A DNA stretch of 64,000 bases from Bacteroidales bacterium KHT7 (GCA_900102385.1 FNBQ01000012.1:11454-75453), one strand, 5' to 3'. Shown: positions 45,015 to 54,495, counted from the stretch's first letter. The notes: a model not told the origin generated them from the sequence alone. Made by a program: numbers and translations.

Positions 45015-46508
45015 ATGGCAAACTTAAAATCACTTGCTAAAGATACAGCAATATATGGCCTAAGCAGCATTATCGGACGATTTCTCAACTATCTTCTCGT
45101 ACCGCTTTACACGGCAAAGATAGCAGCCGAATCGGGCGGATACGGTGTTATAACAAACATGTATGCCTACACAGCCATACTGCTTGTTATCCTTACCTAC
45201 GGAATGGAGACGACCTTCTTCCGCTTTGCCAACAAGGAGGGCGTCGACCCGATGAGGGTTTACTCTACAACGCTCATAAGCGTGGGGGCAACATCTTTGG
45301 CTTTCATAGCATTGGTGCTTACGTTCCTTACGCCGATAGCCGATTTCATGGGCTACTCGTCTCACAGACATTATGTTGCGATAATGTTCATCTGCGTAGC
45401 CATAGACGCGTTCCAATGTATTCCGTTCGTGTTCCTCAGATTCCAGAAGAAGGCAATAAAGTTTGCATCGCTCAAACTTCTGTTCGTGTTCATGAACATT
45501 CTGCTCAACCTGCTTTATTTTGTATGGCTGCCTGAGTTGTACAAGACTCACCCCGACATCGTGGGACAGATCTACAACCCGGGAGTGAGCGTTGGATACG
45601 CCTTTGCCATCAACCTTCTGTGTACGGCAAGCATTACCGTATGGTTCTGGCCCGAGTTGATTGGCTTCAAGTGGGTGTTCGATGTCAACCTGTTCAAGAA
45701 GATGCTTTCGTACTCATGGCCTATACTTGTGCTCGGCATCGCCGGAATTCTTAACCAAGCAGCCGACAAACTGATATATCCTAAAGTCCGCCTCGGACAG
45801 CAGGGAACGGTAGAACTCGGCATCTACGGAGCAGCCGTCAAGATAGCCATGATTATGGCTATGATTACTCAGGCGTTCCGCTATGCCTACGAGCCTTTTG
45901 TGTTTGGCAAGAGCAAGGACAAGGACAGCCGCGACACTTACGCAAAGGCTATGAAGTACTTCCTTATCTTCACGCTTCTGGCATTCTTGTGCGTAATGCT
46001 CTATCTTGACGTGATAAAGCATATCATCGGAAAGGACTATTGGGAAGGTCTGAAGGTCGTTCCTATCGTGATGACTGCCGAAATAATGATGGGCGTGTAC
46101 TTCAACCTGTCGTTCTGGTACAAACTGATAGACAAGACTATCTGGGGAGCATACTTCTCGGGCATCGGCTGCATTGTGCTCATCGCCATCAACATCATCT
46201 TCATTCCAGAATACGGATACATGGCTTGTGCATGGGCTGGCGTTGCCGGATACGGAACGTCTATGGTTCTGTCGTACATCGTTGGCCAGAAGAAATATCC
46301 TATCAACTATCCGCTGAAGGACATTTTCTGCTACGTCGTGCTTACGGCTGCCATCTATGCCGCATCGGTATATCTTGTTCCGGCAGACTGGCACATCGCC
46401 GCACGACTGGCATGCAACACGTTGCTTCTGATGGTCTTCATAGCATATCTTGTAAAGAAAGACTTTCCGCTGAAGGCATTGCCTGTGATTGGCAAATTCT
46501 TCAAATAA
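45015..46508 (+). CDS. Polysaccharide flippase (Wzx/MATE-like)
   Basis: 497 aa with about 14 predicted membrane segments. It starts KDTAIYGLSSIIGRFLNYLLVPLYT, a typical oligosaccharide-flippase N-terminus (Polysacc_synt family), and contains ILNQAADKLIYPKV and YAYEPFVFGKSKDKD. It probably flips a lipid-linked glycan from the inner to the outer leaflet of the cytoplasmic membrane. No glycosyltransferases flank it, so it may serve a general envelope glycan rather than a capsule cluster. It begins 24 bases after the SpmAB gene. Confidence 0.92.
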   Translation: MANLKSLAKDTAIYGLSSIIGRFLNYLLVPLYTAKIAAESGGYGVITNMYAYTAILLVILTYGMETTFFRFANKEGVDPMRVYSTTLISVGATSLAFIALVLTFLTPIADFMGYSSHRHYVAIMFICVAIDAFQCIPFVFLRFQKKAIKFASLKLLFVFMNILLNLLYFVWLPELYKTHPDIVGQIYNPGVSVGYAFAINLLCTASITVWFWPELIGFKWVFDVNLFKKMLSYSWPILVLGIAGILNQAADKLIYPKVRLGQQGTVELGIYGAAVKIAMIMAMITQAFRYAYEPFVFGKSKDKDSRDTYAKAMKYFLIFTLLAFLCVMLYLDVIKHIIGKDYWEGLKVVPIVMTAEIMMGVYFNLSFWYKLIDKTIWGAYFSGIGCIVLIAINIIFIPEYGYMACAWAGVAGYGTSMVLSYIVGQKKYPINYPLKDIFCYVVLTAAIYAASVYLVPADWHIAARLACNTLLLMVFIAYLVKKDFPLKALPVIGKFFK

Positions 46509-46548
46509 TAAAAGATCGACATACAAGTACTTATACCATAAAAACATC

Positions 46549-48714
46549 ATGAGAAAATTTCTGTTTCTGTTGATAATACTCGCATCTACTGTTGCCAGAG
46601 CCGACGAGGGCATGTGGATGCTCAACAACCTTCCGGCTCAGACCGTTAAGCGTATGCAGAGTTTGGGGCTGAAACTCACTCCGCAGCAGCTTTACAGCAC
46701 GCAGAACGGCTCGCTGAAGGATGCCGTGGTTAGTTTCGGCGGATTCTGCACAGGCGTCGTAGTATCGCCCGAGGGACTGGTCTTCACCAACCACCATTGC
46801 GGATTCGAGAGCATTCAGCAGCAGAGTAGCGCGGAGCACGACTACATAAAGAACGGATTCGTATCGCAGTCGTTCGAAGAGGAACTGCCAATCGAGAATC
46901 TGTTCGTCAGTTTCCTTGTCTCGACACGCAACATTACTGCCGAGATGAACGAGGCAATAGGCAACTGCAAGAACGAGTTCATGCGCCAGCATATCATCGA
47001 CTCCATTTCTGTAATAATACAGCAGAAGGAAGTGGAGCACGACCCTACCCTGCGCGCCGAGATAAGTTCGTACTATCAGGGTAACGAGTTCTACATAAAC
47101 GTGTATCGCGACTATACCGACATTCGTCTTGTCTTTGCTCCACCGGCATCGGTCGGAAAATTCGGAGGCGAGAACGACAACTGGATGTGGCCGCGACAGA
47201 CGGGCGACTTCTCCATCTTCAGAATTTATGCCGACAAGGACAACAAGCCTGCCGCCTACAGCAAAGACAACGTGCCGCTGAAGGCTAAGGCATACGCGCC
47301 CGTGTCGCTCGACGGATACAACGAAGGTTCGTTCTGCATGACCATCGGATATCCGGGCGAGACATGCCGCTACCTGTCGTCTTACGGCATTAAGGAGCGC
47401 ATGGAATGTCTCAACCAAGTGCTCATAGACATGCGCGGCGTGAAGCAGCAGATATGGCGCAAGCACATGGACGCCAACCCTGTTGTGCGCATAAAGTACG
47501 ACTCTAAGTATGATATCAGTTCTAACTACTGGAAGAACAGCATCGGCATGAACAACAGCATCAAAGAACTGCACATCATAGAAAAAAAGCAGGCTCTTGA
47601 GAAGGACTTGCACGAGTGGATTCAGAGCGACTCTACCCATTCGGAATACTATCGCAATCTTCTGCCTATCCTCGGAAAGGCTTACAAGAAAAGGAAGAAC
47701 GACTATCGCACGCTGTTCCTCATAAACGAGGCTTTCTACGAGGGATCCGACCTTCTGGGCATCGTCTTCACCTTACTAAATACCGATTTCAGCAACGACA
47801 ACGAGAATCTTCAGCAGCAGATAAAGTCGATTGCCGACCGATACAACAACATGGACATCGACACCGATAAAGAGATTTTTGCCGCCATGCTGAAGGAATA
47901 TGCCGAGCAGGTAAACTACAACGAGGCTTATCTGCCCGAGTGTTACAAGCGCATAAAAAATGATTTCAAGGGCGACTACAATGCCTTTGCCAACAGCATC
48001 TACGCCGCATCTAATTTCAGCACGATAGACGGACTGAGAAGACTTTTCAGCGGTACGCTAAAATGCGACATGAGCAAGGATGCCGCCTCTGAAATCTGCA
48101 TTGACATAATGGTCAAGTTGTTCGAACTTCAGCAGAACATGGCTATCGCAACCGACATCATAGACAAGAACGAACGACTTCTGAACCGTTCTATGCGACT
48201 GATGCAGAGCGACAGACTGTTCTATTCTGACGCCAACTCAACCATGCGCATGAGTTATGGCGTGGTGGGCGGCTACGAGCCGAAAGATGCCATGGTGTTC
48301 GGCTACTACTCCACTCCGCGCGGAATTATCGAGAAATTCGAAAACCTCGGTCCTAAGAAAGACGGCAGCGGCGACATGCAGTATTTCGTAGAGCCTGAAC
48401 TGATGAAACTGTACAAATCAAACAACTTCGGACGATATGCCGACAAGAAAAGCGGCACGATGCAGCTCTGCTTCCTCACAAACAACGACATCACAGGCGG
48501 AAACTCAGGCTCGCCGATGTTCAACGGCAAGGGCGAACTGCTCGGTCTCGCCTTCGACGGCAACTGGGAGGCAATGAGCAGCGACATCACCTTCGAGCCT
48601 AACCTTCAGCGTTGCATCGGCGTTGACGTGCGCTACATTCTGTACCTAATCGAGAAGTGGGGCAACTCACCGCGCCTCATCAACGAACTGAAAATCAGCG
48701 GCGAAACAAAATAA
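46549..48714 (+). CDS. S46 family dipeptidyl peptidase, DPP7 type
   Basis: 721 aa from ATG 46549, which begins a signal peptide (MRKFLFLLIILASTVARA). The upstream ORF start overlaps the flippase gene. The S46 family is periplasmic and releases dipeptides from peptides. The triad is readable: His82 in VFTNHHCGF, Asp220 in WPRQTGDFSIF, and Ser653 in ITGGNSGSPMFNGKGELLG. The residue 18 after Ser653 is Gly671 (FDGNWE). DPP7 has Gly here, giving preference for hydrophobic or aliphatic P1 residues, while DPP11 has Arg for acidic ones. Amino-acid supply from peptides fits an asaccharolytic-leaning or gut lifestyle. Confidence 0.94.
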   Translation: MRKFLFLLIILASTVARADEGMWMLNNLPAQTVKRMQSLGLKLTPQQLYSTQNGSLKDAVVSFGGFCTGVVVSPEGLVFTNHHCGFESIQQQSSAEHDYIKNGFVSQSFEEELPIENLFVSFLVSTRNITAEMNEAIGNCKNEFMRQHIIDSISVIIQQKEVEHDPTLRAEISSYYQGNEFYINVYRDYTDIRLVFAPPASVGKFGGENDNWMWPRQTGDFSIFRIYADKDNKPAAYSKDNVPLKAKAYAPVSLDGYNEGSFCMTIGYPGETCRYLSSYGIKERMECLNQVLIDMRGVKQQIWRKHMDANPVVRIKYDSKYDISSNYWKNSIGMNNSIKELHIIEKKQALEKDLHEWIQSDSTHSEYYRNLLPILGKAYKKRKNDYRTLFLINEAFYEGSDLLGIVFTLLNTDFSNDNENLQQQIKSIADRYNNMDIDTDKEIFAAMLKEYAEQVNYNEAYLPECYKRIKNDFKGDYNAFANSIYAASNFSTIDGLRRLFSGTLKCDMSKDAASEICIDIMVKLFELQQNMAIATDIIDKNERLLNRSMRLMQSDRLFYSDANSTMRMSYGVVGGYEPKDAMVFGYYSTPRGIIEKFENLGPKKDGSGDMQYFVEPELMKLYKSNNFGRYADKKSGTMQLCFLTNNDITGGNSGSPMFNGKGELLGLAFDGNWEAMSSDITFEPNLQRCIGVDVRYILYLIEKWGNSPRLINELKISGETK

Positions 48715-48775
48715 TTAAAAAAAATATAAAAAATGATGTCACAAAAGCGCAACGCATGTGTCATCACTATGAAAG

Positions 48776-49273
48776 ATGGAACGACAGGGATTCGAAAAGG
48801 AAGCAACGCGCCTCCGACCTATGCTCGTCAGATATGCCATCAGGATGGTGCACGACGAGGATAAGGCTGAAGATCTGGTTCAGGACACACTGTTGAAATT
48901 GTGGAACATTCACGACAGCCTGGAACAGTATCGCTCGGTTGACGCATTGGCTACAACCATAATCCGAAACCTTAGTCTGAATGCCATCCGCGACGACCAC
49001 AAGGCCGATGTTGACGAAGACACGATGGCGCAGATTGCCGACACATCGTCGTTCGAGAACGACATGATGGACGCCGAGGAAACCTCGGAGGTGATGCGCC
49101 TTATTGGCCTACTGCCCGACATGCAACAAACGGTGCTGAGAATGAAACACGTTGAAGGCTTGGAAATTGATGAAATCGCCCAGATGATAGGAAGCAAACC
49201 CGATGCCGTAAGACAAAATCTTAGTAGGGCACGAAAAAAAATAAGAGACCAATTCCTAAACCGAAAGATATAA
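48776..49273 (+). CDS. ECF-type RNA polymerase sigma factor
   Basis: 165 aa. Region 2 is LVRYAIRMVHDEDKAEDLVQDTLLKLW (core binding, -10 melting) and region 4 is LPDMQQTVLRMKHVEGLEIDEIAQMIGSKPDAVRQNLSRARKKI, a helix-turn-helix. The linker is short and acidic (DDHKADVDEDTMAQIAD). It is followed after 8 bases by a gene for a single-pass protein fitting an anti-sigma factor and then by a secreted small protein, a common three-gene unit. The signal it answers to is unknown. Confidence 0.93.
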   Translation: MERQGFEKEATRLRPMLVRYAIRMVHDEDKAEDLVQDTLLKLWNIHDSLEQYRSVDALATTIIRNLSLNAIRDDHKADVDEDTMAQIADTSSFENDMMDAEETSEVMRLIGLLPDMQQTVLRMKHVEGLEIDEIAQMIGSKPDAVRQNLSRARKKIRDQFLNRKI

Positions 49274-49281
49274 CCAATAAT

Positions 49282-49887
49282 ATGCCTATGGGTGATATTT
49301 TACATATTGACATCAACAATGTGGAACTCTACATTGACCGCTTTATGGAAGGCGAAACCTCGAATGACGAAGAAAAGGAACTCTACCGCTTCTTCGCCAC
49401 CGAGAAAGACCTGCCGCAACACATAGCCCAGTACAGGGAGATGTTTGCATACTTCGAAAGCGGACTCGATGAAAGCCTCTCGGCACAAGCCCTGACCGAG
49501 GCGGAGCACAGCACAGCCAAGGTGGTACAACTAAAGCCGGTTGATACAAAGAAACCGAAGAAACGCATCTTTATGTTCGCCGCAAGCATAGCGGCAAGCA
49601 TCGTGCTCATATTCGGCATATCATTCGGACTGCTAAAGAACGATGCCGACGAACTTTACACCTACGAAGGCAGTTACGTTATGCAGAACGGAAAGCGCGT
49701 AACCGACAAAGAGACGCTGAAACTGATGATTGACAACACGATGAAAGAGGCCGACAACATTGAAAAGCAAGTTGCACAGCTCTCTGAAATCAGCGACAAA
49801 GACGACAACATACAGAGCGTTATGGCAAGCAGCATCAACAACAGCGAGGCTCAGGCCAGAGTTAACGAATTCCTTAACGAAGACTAA
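49282..49887 (+). CDS. Probable anti-sigma factor, single-pass membrane protein
   Basis: 201 aa (199 from ATG 49288). The N-terminal cytoplasmic part (ELYIDRFMEGETSNDEEKELYRFFATEKDLPQHI) resembles anti-sigma zinc-finger-like helices without the metal cysteines. One membrane segment (IFMFAASIAASIVLIFGISFGLL, about 95-117) is followed by an acidic, helical periplasmic domain with YTYEGSYVMQNGKRVTDKETLKLMIDNTM. Size and position directly after the ECF sigma gene support the call; direct sequence evidence is modest. Confidence 0.78.
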   Translation: MPMGDILHIDINNVELYIDRFMEGETSNDEEKELYRFFATEKDLPQHIAQYREMFAYFESGLDESLSAQALTEAEHSTAKVVQLKPVDTKKPKKRIFMFAASIAASIVLIFGISFGLLKNDADELYTYEGSYVMQNGKRVTDKETLKLMIDNTMKEADNIEKQVAQLSEISDKDDNIQSVMASSINNSEAQARVNEFLNED

Positions 49888-49892
49888 AAGAA

Positions 49893-50390
49893 ATGATTAT
49901 GAGTATAAGTTCTAAAATATTGTCACTCACCGTCTGCATGTTCACCGCATTCGGACTGGAATGCAAGGCGCAGCAGAGCATCGAGAAACTGGTTAACAGC
50001 CTCGAAAAGAAAGAAGACATCTGCCACCTGCAGAACATTGTGAAGCGAGACCCTCGCACGCACAACATAGTAAAGACGGTGAAGAAGCTGACTATTGTCC
50101 ATGCCGACAATACCACCTTCACAAAACTCTACAACGCCTTCCGCAAGGAGAGCGAGAATGCCAATGAGGTTTACAGCAGCAACTCGTTCAACTCAACAAG
50201 CAACACGCTTGTGTTCTACGGAAAGAAGAGCCGCAAGTTCATACAGATGAACAGTCAGGGCAGCACCATCGAACTTATTCTCATCAACAAGAACAACACC
50301 GATAGTCAGCCAAAGGAGCAGAACAGACAACAGCAGCCTCAGCCCGACTTTCCGTTCTTTAACATTAACTTCGACTTCTTCTCAAGGTAA
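49893..50390 (+). CDS. Small secreted protein of the sigma-factor operon (DUF5024-like)
   Basis: 165 aa with a signal peptide (LTVCMFTAFGLECKAQ). The body contains IVKTVKKLTIVHADNTTFTKLYNAFRKESENANEVYSS and ends in a Gln/Pro-rich tail with FPFFNINFDFFSR. I connect it tentatively to the DUF5024 proteins encoded beside ECF sigma factors in Bacteroidetes. Function is unknown; it may be a sensor or target of the system. It starts 5 bases after the anti-sigma gene and is followed by a terminator at 50500. Confidence 0.72.
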   Translation: MIMSISSKILSLTVCMFTAFGLECKAQQSIEKLVNSLEKKEDICHLQNIVKRDPRTHNIVKTVKKLTIVHADNTTFTKLYNAFRKESENANEVYSSNSFNSTSNTLVFYGKKSRKFIQMNSQGSTIELILINKNNTDSQPKEQNRQQQPQPDFPFFNINFDFFSR

Positions 50391-50499
50391 AAGAAACGAT
50401 ATATAAAATCTGTAAAATGTTTTTCAAAATATAATCTCTAAACCTTAACCAACAGTATTTGAAATTTATAAGTAATTTTATGATCATGCTTGTTTTGGG

Positions 50500-50534
50500 C
50501 ATAGCCGACCTGTGAAGGCCGGCTATGTTTTTTT
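50500..50534 (+). terminator. Terminator of the sigma/anti-sigma operon
   Basis: CATAGCCG pairs with CGGCTATG around a 12-nt loop, followed by seven T. Confidence 0.85.
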
Positions 50535-50590
50535 CGTCCCTATTGCAAAAATAATCAGTAAGTTATAACCGTTTATTCATAAATTAGAAT

Positions 50591-50598
50591 TATCTTTG
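50591..50598 (+). promoter_or_regulatory. -7 box of the DEAD-box helicase gene
   Basis: TATCTTTG on the plus strand, 28 bases before the TTG start at 50627. Confidence 0.5.
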
Positions 50599-50626
50599 CA
50601 CCCAATTATTTAATTTGTATAAAATA

Positions 50627-52468
50627 TTGAAGACATTTGAAGAACTTGGCATCTCGGAGGAGATTCTCAAGGCAATTAAAGAAAAGGGCTACGAAAATCC
50701 AATGCCCGTACAGGAGGAAGTGATTCCTTATCTACTTAGTAACGAAAATGATCTTGTAGCACTGGCACAGACAGGCACAGGCAAAACAGCAGCCTACGGT
50801 CTGCCCGTTATCCAGTTGGTAAACCCGAAAGAACGCGTTCCACAAGCACTTATCCTGAGTCCTACACGCGAACTTTGTCTGCAAATCGCAGACGATCTTA
50901 ACGATTATTCAAAATACATAGACGACTTGAAGGTACTGCCAGTTTACGGCGGTTCTTCTATCGAGAGTCAGATACGTTCACTAAAACGAGGTGTGCAGAT
51001 TATCGTTGCCACTCCGGGACGACTTATTGACCTTATCGAACGCGGCGTTGTGCATCTCGACAACGTTAAGCGCGTTATTCTCGACGAGGCTGACGAGATG
51101 CTTAACATGGGATTCACCGACAGCATCAACGCCATCTTCGAGCAGATTCCAGAAGAGCGTCTGTGCCTTCTGTTCTCTGCAACAATGAATGCCGAGATTT
51201 CGCGCATAAGCAAGAACTATCTGCACAACGCTAAGGAGATTACCATCGGTACTAAGAACGAAGGTTCTGCCAACGTGTCGCACCAGTATTTCTTGGTTCA
51301 TGCCAAGGACAAGTATCTTGTTCTGAAGCGCATAGCCGACTTCTACCCCGACATTTACGGTATCATCTTCTGCCGCACTCGAGTAGAGACTCAGGAGATT
51401 GCCGACAAACTTATTCAGGACGGCTACAACGCCGACTGTCTGCACGGCGACCTTTCGCAACAGCAGCGCGACCTTACAATGCAGAAGTTCCGCCAGCACC
51501 GCACACAGCTCTTGGTGGCTACCGACGTGGCTGCGCGCGGACTCGACGTTGACGACCTTACGCACGTTATCAACTACGGTCTGCCTGATGATGTTGAGAA
51601 CTACACTCACCGAAGCGGACGTACCGGTCGTGCCGGCAAGAAGGGCATCAGCATCGCCATCATACACGTTAAGGAACGCCGCCATCTGCGCGACATCGAG
51701 AAGATTATAAAGAAGACTTTCGAGAAGGGAACAATCCCAACAGGAAAGGACATCTGCGAGAAGCAGCTCTACAACTTGGTGAACCAGATTGAAAAGGTTA
51801 AGGTAAACGAGGAGGAAATTGCTTCGTTCCTGCCAGAAATCTATCGCAAGTTCGACTGGCTGGAGAAGGAAGACATCATAAAGCGCGTAGTTTCGCTGGA
51901 GTTCAACCGATTCCTCGAATACTACAAGAATGCGCCTGAGATAGAAGAGCCTTCTGAAAAGCGAGGTGCCGACAGAGACTCATCGTCAAAGGGCAAGGGC
52001 GGCAAACGCGACGGTCGCGACGGAAAAGCTCCACGCTCGCGCAAAGCAGAAGAGGGCTTCACCCGAATGTTCATCAACCTCGGAAAGACCGACAACATCA
52101 ACCCAGCAACCATCATCGACCTCATTAACAAGAACGTAAAGGGTCGCATCGAGATTGGGCGCATCGACCTTATGAAGAACTTCTCGTTCTTCGAGGTTGA
52201 GGAGAAGGCTACAAAGGATGTGCTCCGTGGATTCTCATCGTCTAAGGCTAAGTACAAGGACAGACGCATAAGCGTTGAGGTAGCCGATGCCGGCGACGAC
52301 AAGGGCGCAGCAAGAAGCGGCGCACGCAAGGGTGACAAGGGCGCACGCGGCAAGCAGAATGCCGAGAGCAAGCCGAAGAAAAAGAAGCCAAGTCGCGAGG
52401 AGCGCGGATACACCGAAATGCGCGGTCCTAAAAAGACAAAGGACGACTGGAAGAAGTTCTTCGAGTAA
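50627..52468 (+). CDS. DEAD-box RNA helicase with DbpA-type RNA-binding domain
   Basis: 613 aa. No ATG fits the N-terminus; I chose TTG 50627, giving MKTFEELGISEEILKAI, the usual start of this family in Bacteroidales. TTG 50615 is an alternative four codons earlier. Helicase motifs are the Q motif NPMPVQEEVIPYL, I AQTGTGKTAAYGLP, Ia PTRELCLQI, II DEAD, III SAT, IV IIFCRT, V ARGLDVDDLTHVINYGLP and VI HRSGRTGRAGKKG. After a basic, disordered linker comes a DbpA-like domain (FTRMFINLGKTDNINPATIIDLIN...). The tail is Lys/Arg-rich. It is likely in ribosome assembly or mRNA turnover, DeaD/CsdA-like. Confidence 0.95.
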   Translation: MKTFEELGISEEILKAIKEKGYENPMPVQEEVIPYLLSNENDLVALAQTGTGKTAAYGLPVIQLVNPKERVPQALILSPTRELCLQIADDLNDYSKYIDDLKVLPVYGGSSIESQIRSLKRGVQIIVATPGRLIDLIERGVVHLDNVKRVILDEADEMLNMGFTDSINAIFEQIPEERLCLLFSATMNAEISRISKNYLHNAKEITIGTKNEGSANVSHQYFLVHAKDKYLVLKRIADFYPDIYGIIFCRTRVETQEIADKLIQDGYNADCLHGDLSQQQRDLTMQKFRQHRTQLLVATDVAARGLDVDDLTHVINYGLPDDVENYTHRSGRTGRAGKKGISIAIIHVKERRHLRDIEKIIKKTFEKGTIPTGKDICEKQLYNLVNQIEKVKVNEEEIASFLPEIYRKFDWLEKEDIIKRVVSLEFNRFLEYYKNAPEIEEPSEKRGADRDSSSKGKGGKRDGRDGKAPRSRKAEEGFTRMFINLGKTDNINPATIIDLINKNVKGRIEIGRIDLMKNFSFFEVEEKATKDVLRGFSSSKAKYKDRRISVEVADAGDDKGAARSGARKGDKGARGKQNAESKPKKKKPSREERGYTEMRGPKKTKDDWKKFFE

Positions 52469-52507
52469 ACAAGCAGAAACGAGTTACTGAAATAACACAC
52501 ACTTACC

Positions 52508-52557
52508 CGCAATCGCATCGATAACATTCGCGCGGTTGCGAGTTTTTTGTTTTTTCT
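52508..52557 (+). terminator. Terminator of the helicase gene
   Basis: CGCAATCGC pairs with GCGGTTGCG (one G-U pair) around a 15-nt loop, followed by AGTTTTTTGTTTTTT. Confidence 0.8.
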
Positions 52558-52591
52558 TGCATTATCCGCTATGTCTTTCATACAAAATCAT

Positions 52592-52599
52592 TATTTTTG
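52592..52599 (+). promoter_or_regulatory. -7 box for the small membrane protein gene at 52633
   Basis: TATTTTTG overlaps the in-frame ATG at 52597 and therefore favours the start at 52633. Confidence 0.45.
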
Positions 52600-52632
52600 C
52601 ATTACAGAACAAGCACTAAAAAAGCTAATGGC

Positions 52633-53052
52633 ATGAAAAGACATTTATTCAGCATCATACTTTTACTTGGCTCATTGCGTTGTTATTCAGCGCATTGGAC
52701 TTCAATGACGAAAGAAAAAGCAATATCTCTATATTGCACTCTATTCGCATTTTTTATTTTTCTGAACATTTATGCCATCTACAAAGCCATTAGGAATAAA
52801 GATTTTTCTATCTCCAGACTAATAAAGAAATACCGTATCAGATTATGTCTGTTAGCAATATCTATTTCTGTATGTCTTGCCGCCTTTTATTACGAATATG
52901 ACACCCCGGTATCAAGATTGGCTGTTCTGTTCTCGGTGCTTTATACGATTTCGTTTATAGCCTGGTACACTTGTAAATTACTAAAACGCACAAAATTAGA
53001 CGATAAGTTAGAAGAACTAGAAAAACATAATGATAAATTCAAATACTTTTAA
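52633..53052 (+). CDS. Small membrane protein, unknown
   Basis: 139 aa from ATG 52633 (MKRHLFSIILLLGSLRCYS). Three to four hydrophobic segments: the N-terminus, AISLYCTLFAFFIFLNIYAIY, LCLLAISISVCLAAFYY and LAVLFSVLYTISFIAWYTC. The tail is charged (LKRTKLDDKLEELEKHNDKFKYF). No family was recognised. It is A+T-rich like the two genes after it. Confidence 0.6.
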   Translation: MKRHLFSIILLLGSLRCYSAHWTSMTKEKAISLYCTLFAFFIFLNIYAIYKAIRNKDFSISRLIKKYRIRLCLLAISISVCLAAFYYEYDTPVSRLAVLFSVLYTISFIAWYTCKLLKRTKLDDKLEELEKHNDKFKYF

Positions 53053-53246
53053 TTCTTCAACATTGTATTGGAATCTGTCAGAAAAATCAAAGCACGATGA
53101 AGAAAGACATTCTCAGTTTCCGAGATATACAATTCTCCCGGCTTTTACAAATTCCTGCTAAAAAAAGCAAAGAAAAAACGAGTTTTGCGTAAATAAAGCA
53201 AGTAATCAGAATATTATCTAACTAAATAAACTTAGAAAGAAACATC

Positions 53247-53762
53247 ATGTTACAAAACAAAAAGCACACACTACTTGGAAGTCGTAAAATCGTTGTGTTG
53301 CTGCTGATAATCATTTCATTATCATCATGTGTAAATAAGGCGAAAGAGAATCTTTCTCACTTTGTCTGTACCTTGTCATCTGACAATAATCCAAGGAGAT
53401 ATATACAGATAACTTTCAAGGACTCGTTCATGTATATGTACTCTCACGATTACAAGATGGTGAGCGGACGTGTAAATCCATCAACGGGACTTGTGGACTT
53501 TGTAGTAGAACCAAATTTCAAAATGGATAGCGTGAAACTGACAGCCTTAGAGATGGACAGTCTAGACGGGTATCTGAAGGTAATAGAAAAGATTGATTCT
53601 ACAGAATTTATTCTTTATTCAACAGACTGCAGCAATATGGAATTTAAATATAAGGACAAAAAAATAATGACAAAATGGGGCTATTATTCTGAAGATAAAA
53701 GATTTTCCCCAATATATGATTTCTTTTATGATAGATATCCACACAAAATAATGTTCGAGTAA
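53247..53762 (+). CDS. Lipoprotein, unknown
   Basis: 171 aa. A basic N-terminus (MLQNKKHTLLGSRK) precedes a hydrophobic stretch and the lipobox SLSSC (Cys about 28). The mature part looks beta-rich (RYIQITFKDSFMYMYSHDYKMV, STGLVDFVVEPNFKMD). No family was recognised. The preceding gap (53053-53246) holds only a 31-codon ORF that I do not call. Confidence 0.65.
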   Translation: MLQNKKHTLLGSRKIVVLLLIIISLSSCVNKAKENLSHFVCTLSSDNNPRRYIQITFKDSFMYMYSHDYKMVSGRVNPSTGLVDFVVEPNFKMDSVKLTALEMDSLDGYLKVIEKIDSTEFILYSTDCSNMEFKYKDKKIMTKWGYYSEDKRFSPIYDFFYDRYPHKIMFE

Positions 53763-53788
53763 TTGTCCTCGGATATACGATATGTTTA

Positions 53789-53807
53789 TGGGAATTTGCA
53801 ATTCCCA
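53789..53807. repeat. Palindrome TGGGAATT-TGC-AATTCCCA
   Basis: An 8-bp stem with the same TGC loop as the palindrome at 59011-59029 but with a different stem end. It lies between two small genes and may be a degenerate relative of the REP-like units. Confidence 0.55.
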
Positions 53808-53828
53808 AAATTCTAAAATAAAATCACC

Positions 53829-54317
53829 ATGACAAAATACATTTTTTCTTTTCTACTGCTATTCTTTTCACTCAACTTCGGTTACTCACAAAACAGAATA
53901 GTCAAAGGCTTGGTTATCGACGAAGACCTTGAGCCTATAGGGAATTTGTTAATTTCTATAAATGACAGCATCAAGGTCGGAACAACAGACATTGAAGGAC
54001 GCTTTCAGATAGAAATCCCGACATCTGTAAATAAAATATCATTTGCATGTATTGGGTATGAACGAGCAGAACTCAATTTATCCGACGATTGTGACAATAT
54101 TGAACTGGTTATGTTACAACATGTAACACACTGCTTTCTGCCTTGGCACAAGGTTAATAAATTAAGGAGAAAAGAATACAAGAAACTTCCAATGCTTAGA
54201 AAAAAGGCTTATGAAAAAGGAGTGTTTCAATCTCCAGAGGTATGTTACACCCAAGGATTTGCTGAATACATATTTGTAAACAACAAACTTACAGAGCGCA
54301 TTAACGAATCGTTCTGA
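53829..54317 (+). CDS. Secreted protein with a carboxypeptidase-regulatory-like domain
   Basis: 162 aa with a signal peptide (MTKYIFSFLLLFFSLNFGYSQ). Residues about 22-95 form a CarboxypepD_reg-like Ig fold: RIVKGLVIDEDLEPIGNLLISINDSIKVGTTDIEGRFQIEIP and ISFACIGYE, the same fold that heads SusC proteins. Here no barrel follows, only about 65 basic residues (KVNKLRRKEYKKLPMLRKKAYEKG). It could be a free-standing domain or the remains of a larger protein. Function unknown. Confidence 0.75.
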   Translation: MTKYIFSFLLLFFSLNFGYSQNRIVKGLVIDEDLEPIGNLLISINDSIKVGTTDIEGRFQIEIPTSVNKISFACIGYERAELNLSDDCDNIELVMLQHVTHCFLPWHKVNKLRRKEYKKLPMLRKKAYEKGVFQSPEVCYTQGFAEYIFVNNKLTERINESF

Positions 54318-54455
54318 AAGCGGTCGCCCAACGCGACAGACGGGGCACTCTTTCAGAGTGCTTACAGATGATGGTTATTATTCCGCAGGTCGCATGCCGA
54401 CCTACGGTTACTAAGCGGAGACGCCTTCAGCGTCTATAACAGCATTCTAACGCTA
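54318..54455. repeat. Block of palindromic intergenic repeats
   Basis: Consecutive hairpins: GCACTCT-TTC-AGAGTGC (54345-54361), AGGTCG-CATGC-CGACCT (54387-54403, flanked by CCG/CGG) and AGACGC-CTTCA-GCGTCT (54419-54435). Their style (short perfect stems with tiny loops in a row) matches the three-hairpin units at 40491 and 59011, but the sequences differ. Confidence 0.65.
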
Positions 54456-54457
54456 AA

Positions 54458-54495
54458 AAAGACGGGAGCAACCTTTTTGAGTCGTTCCCGTCTTT
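54458..54495. terminator. Bidirectional terminator between convergent genes
   Basis: AAAGACGGGA (54458-54467) pairs with TCCCGTCTTT (54486-54495), with an A-run on the left and TTT on the right. It lies between the gene ending at 54317 and the one ending at 54516. Confidence 0.8.

Noticed and set aside
46549-48714. DPP11 (Asp/Glu-specific) assignment for the S46 peptidase
   Set aside because: The specificity position 18 residues after the catalytic Ser is Gly, not the Arg that defines DPP11.
53097-53192. 31-codon plus-strand ORF (MKKDILSFRDIQF...) between two small genes
   Set aside because: It could be a small peptide, but there is no ribosome site, promoter box or homology I can point to.
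54318-54455. tRNA or structured RNA gene
   Set aside because: Three separate short hairpins with tiny loops, no cloverleaf and no CCA end; better seen as palindromic repeats.
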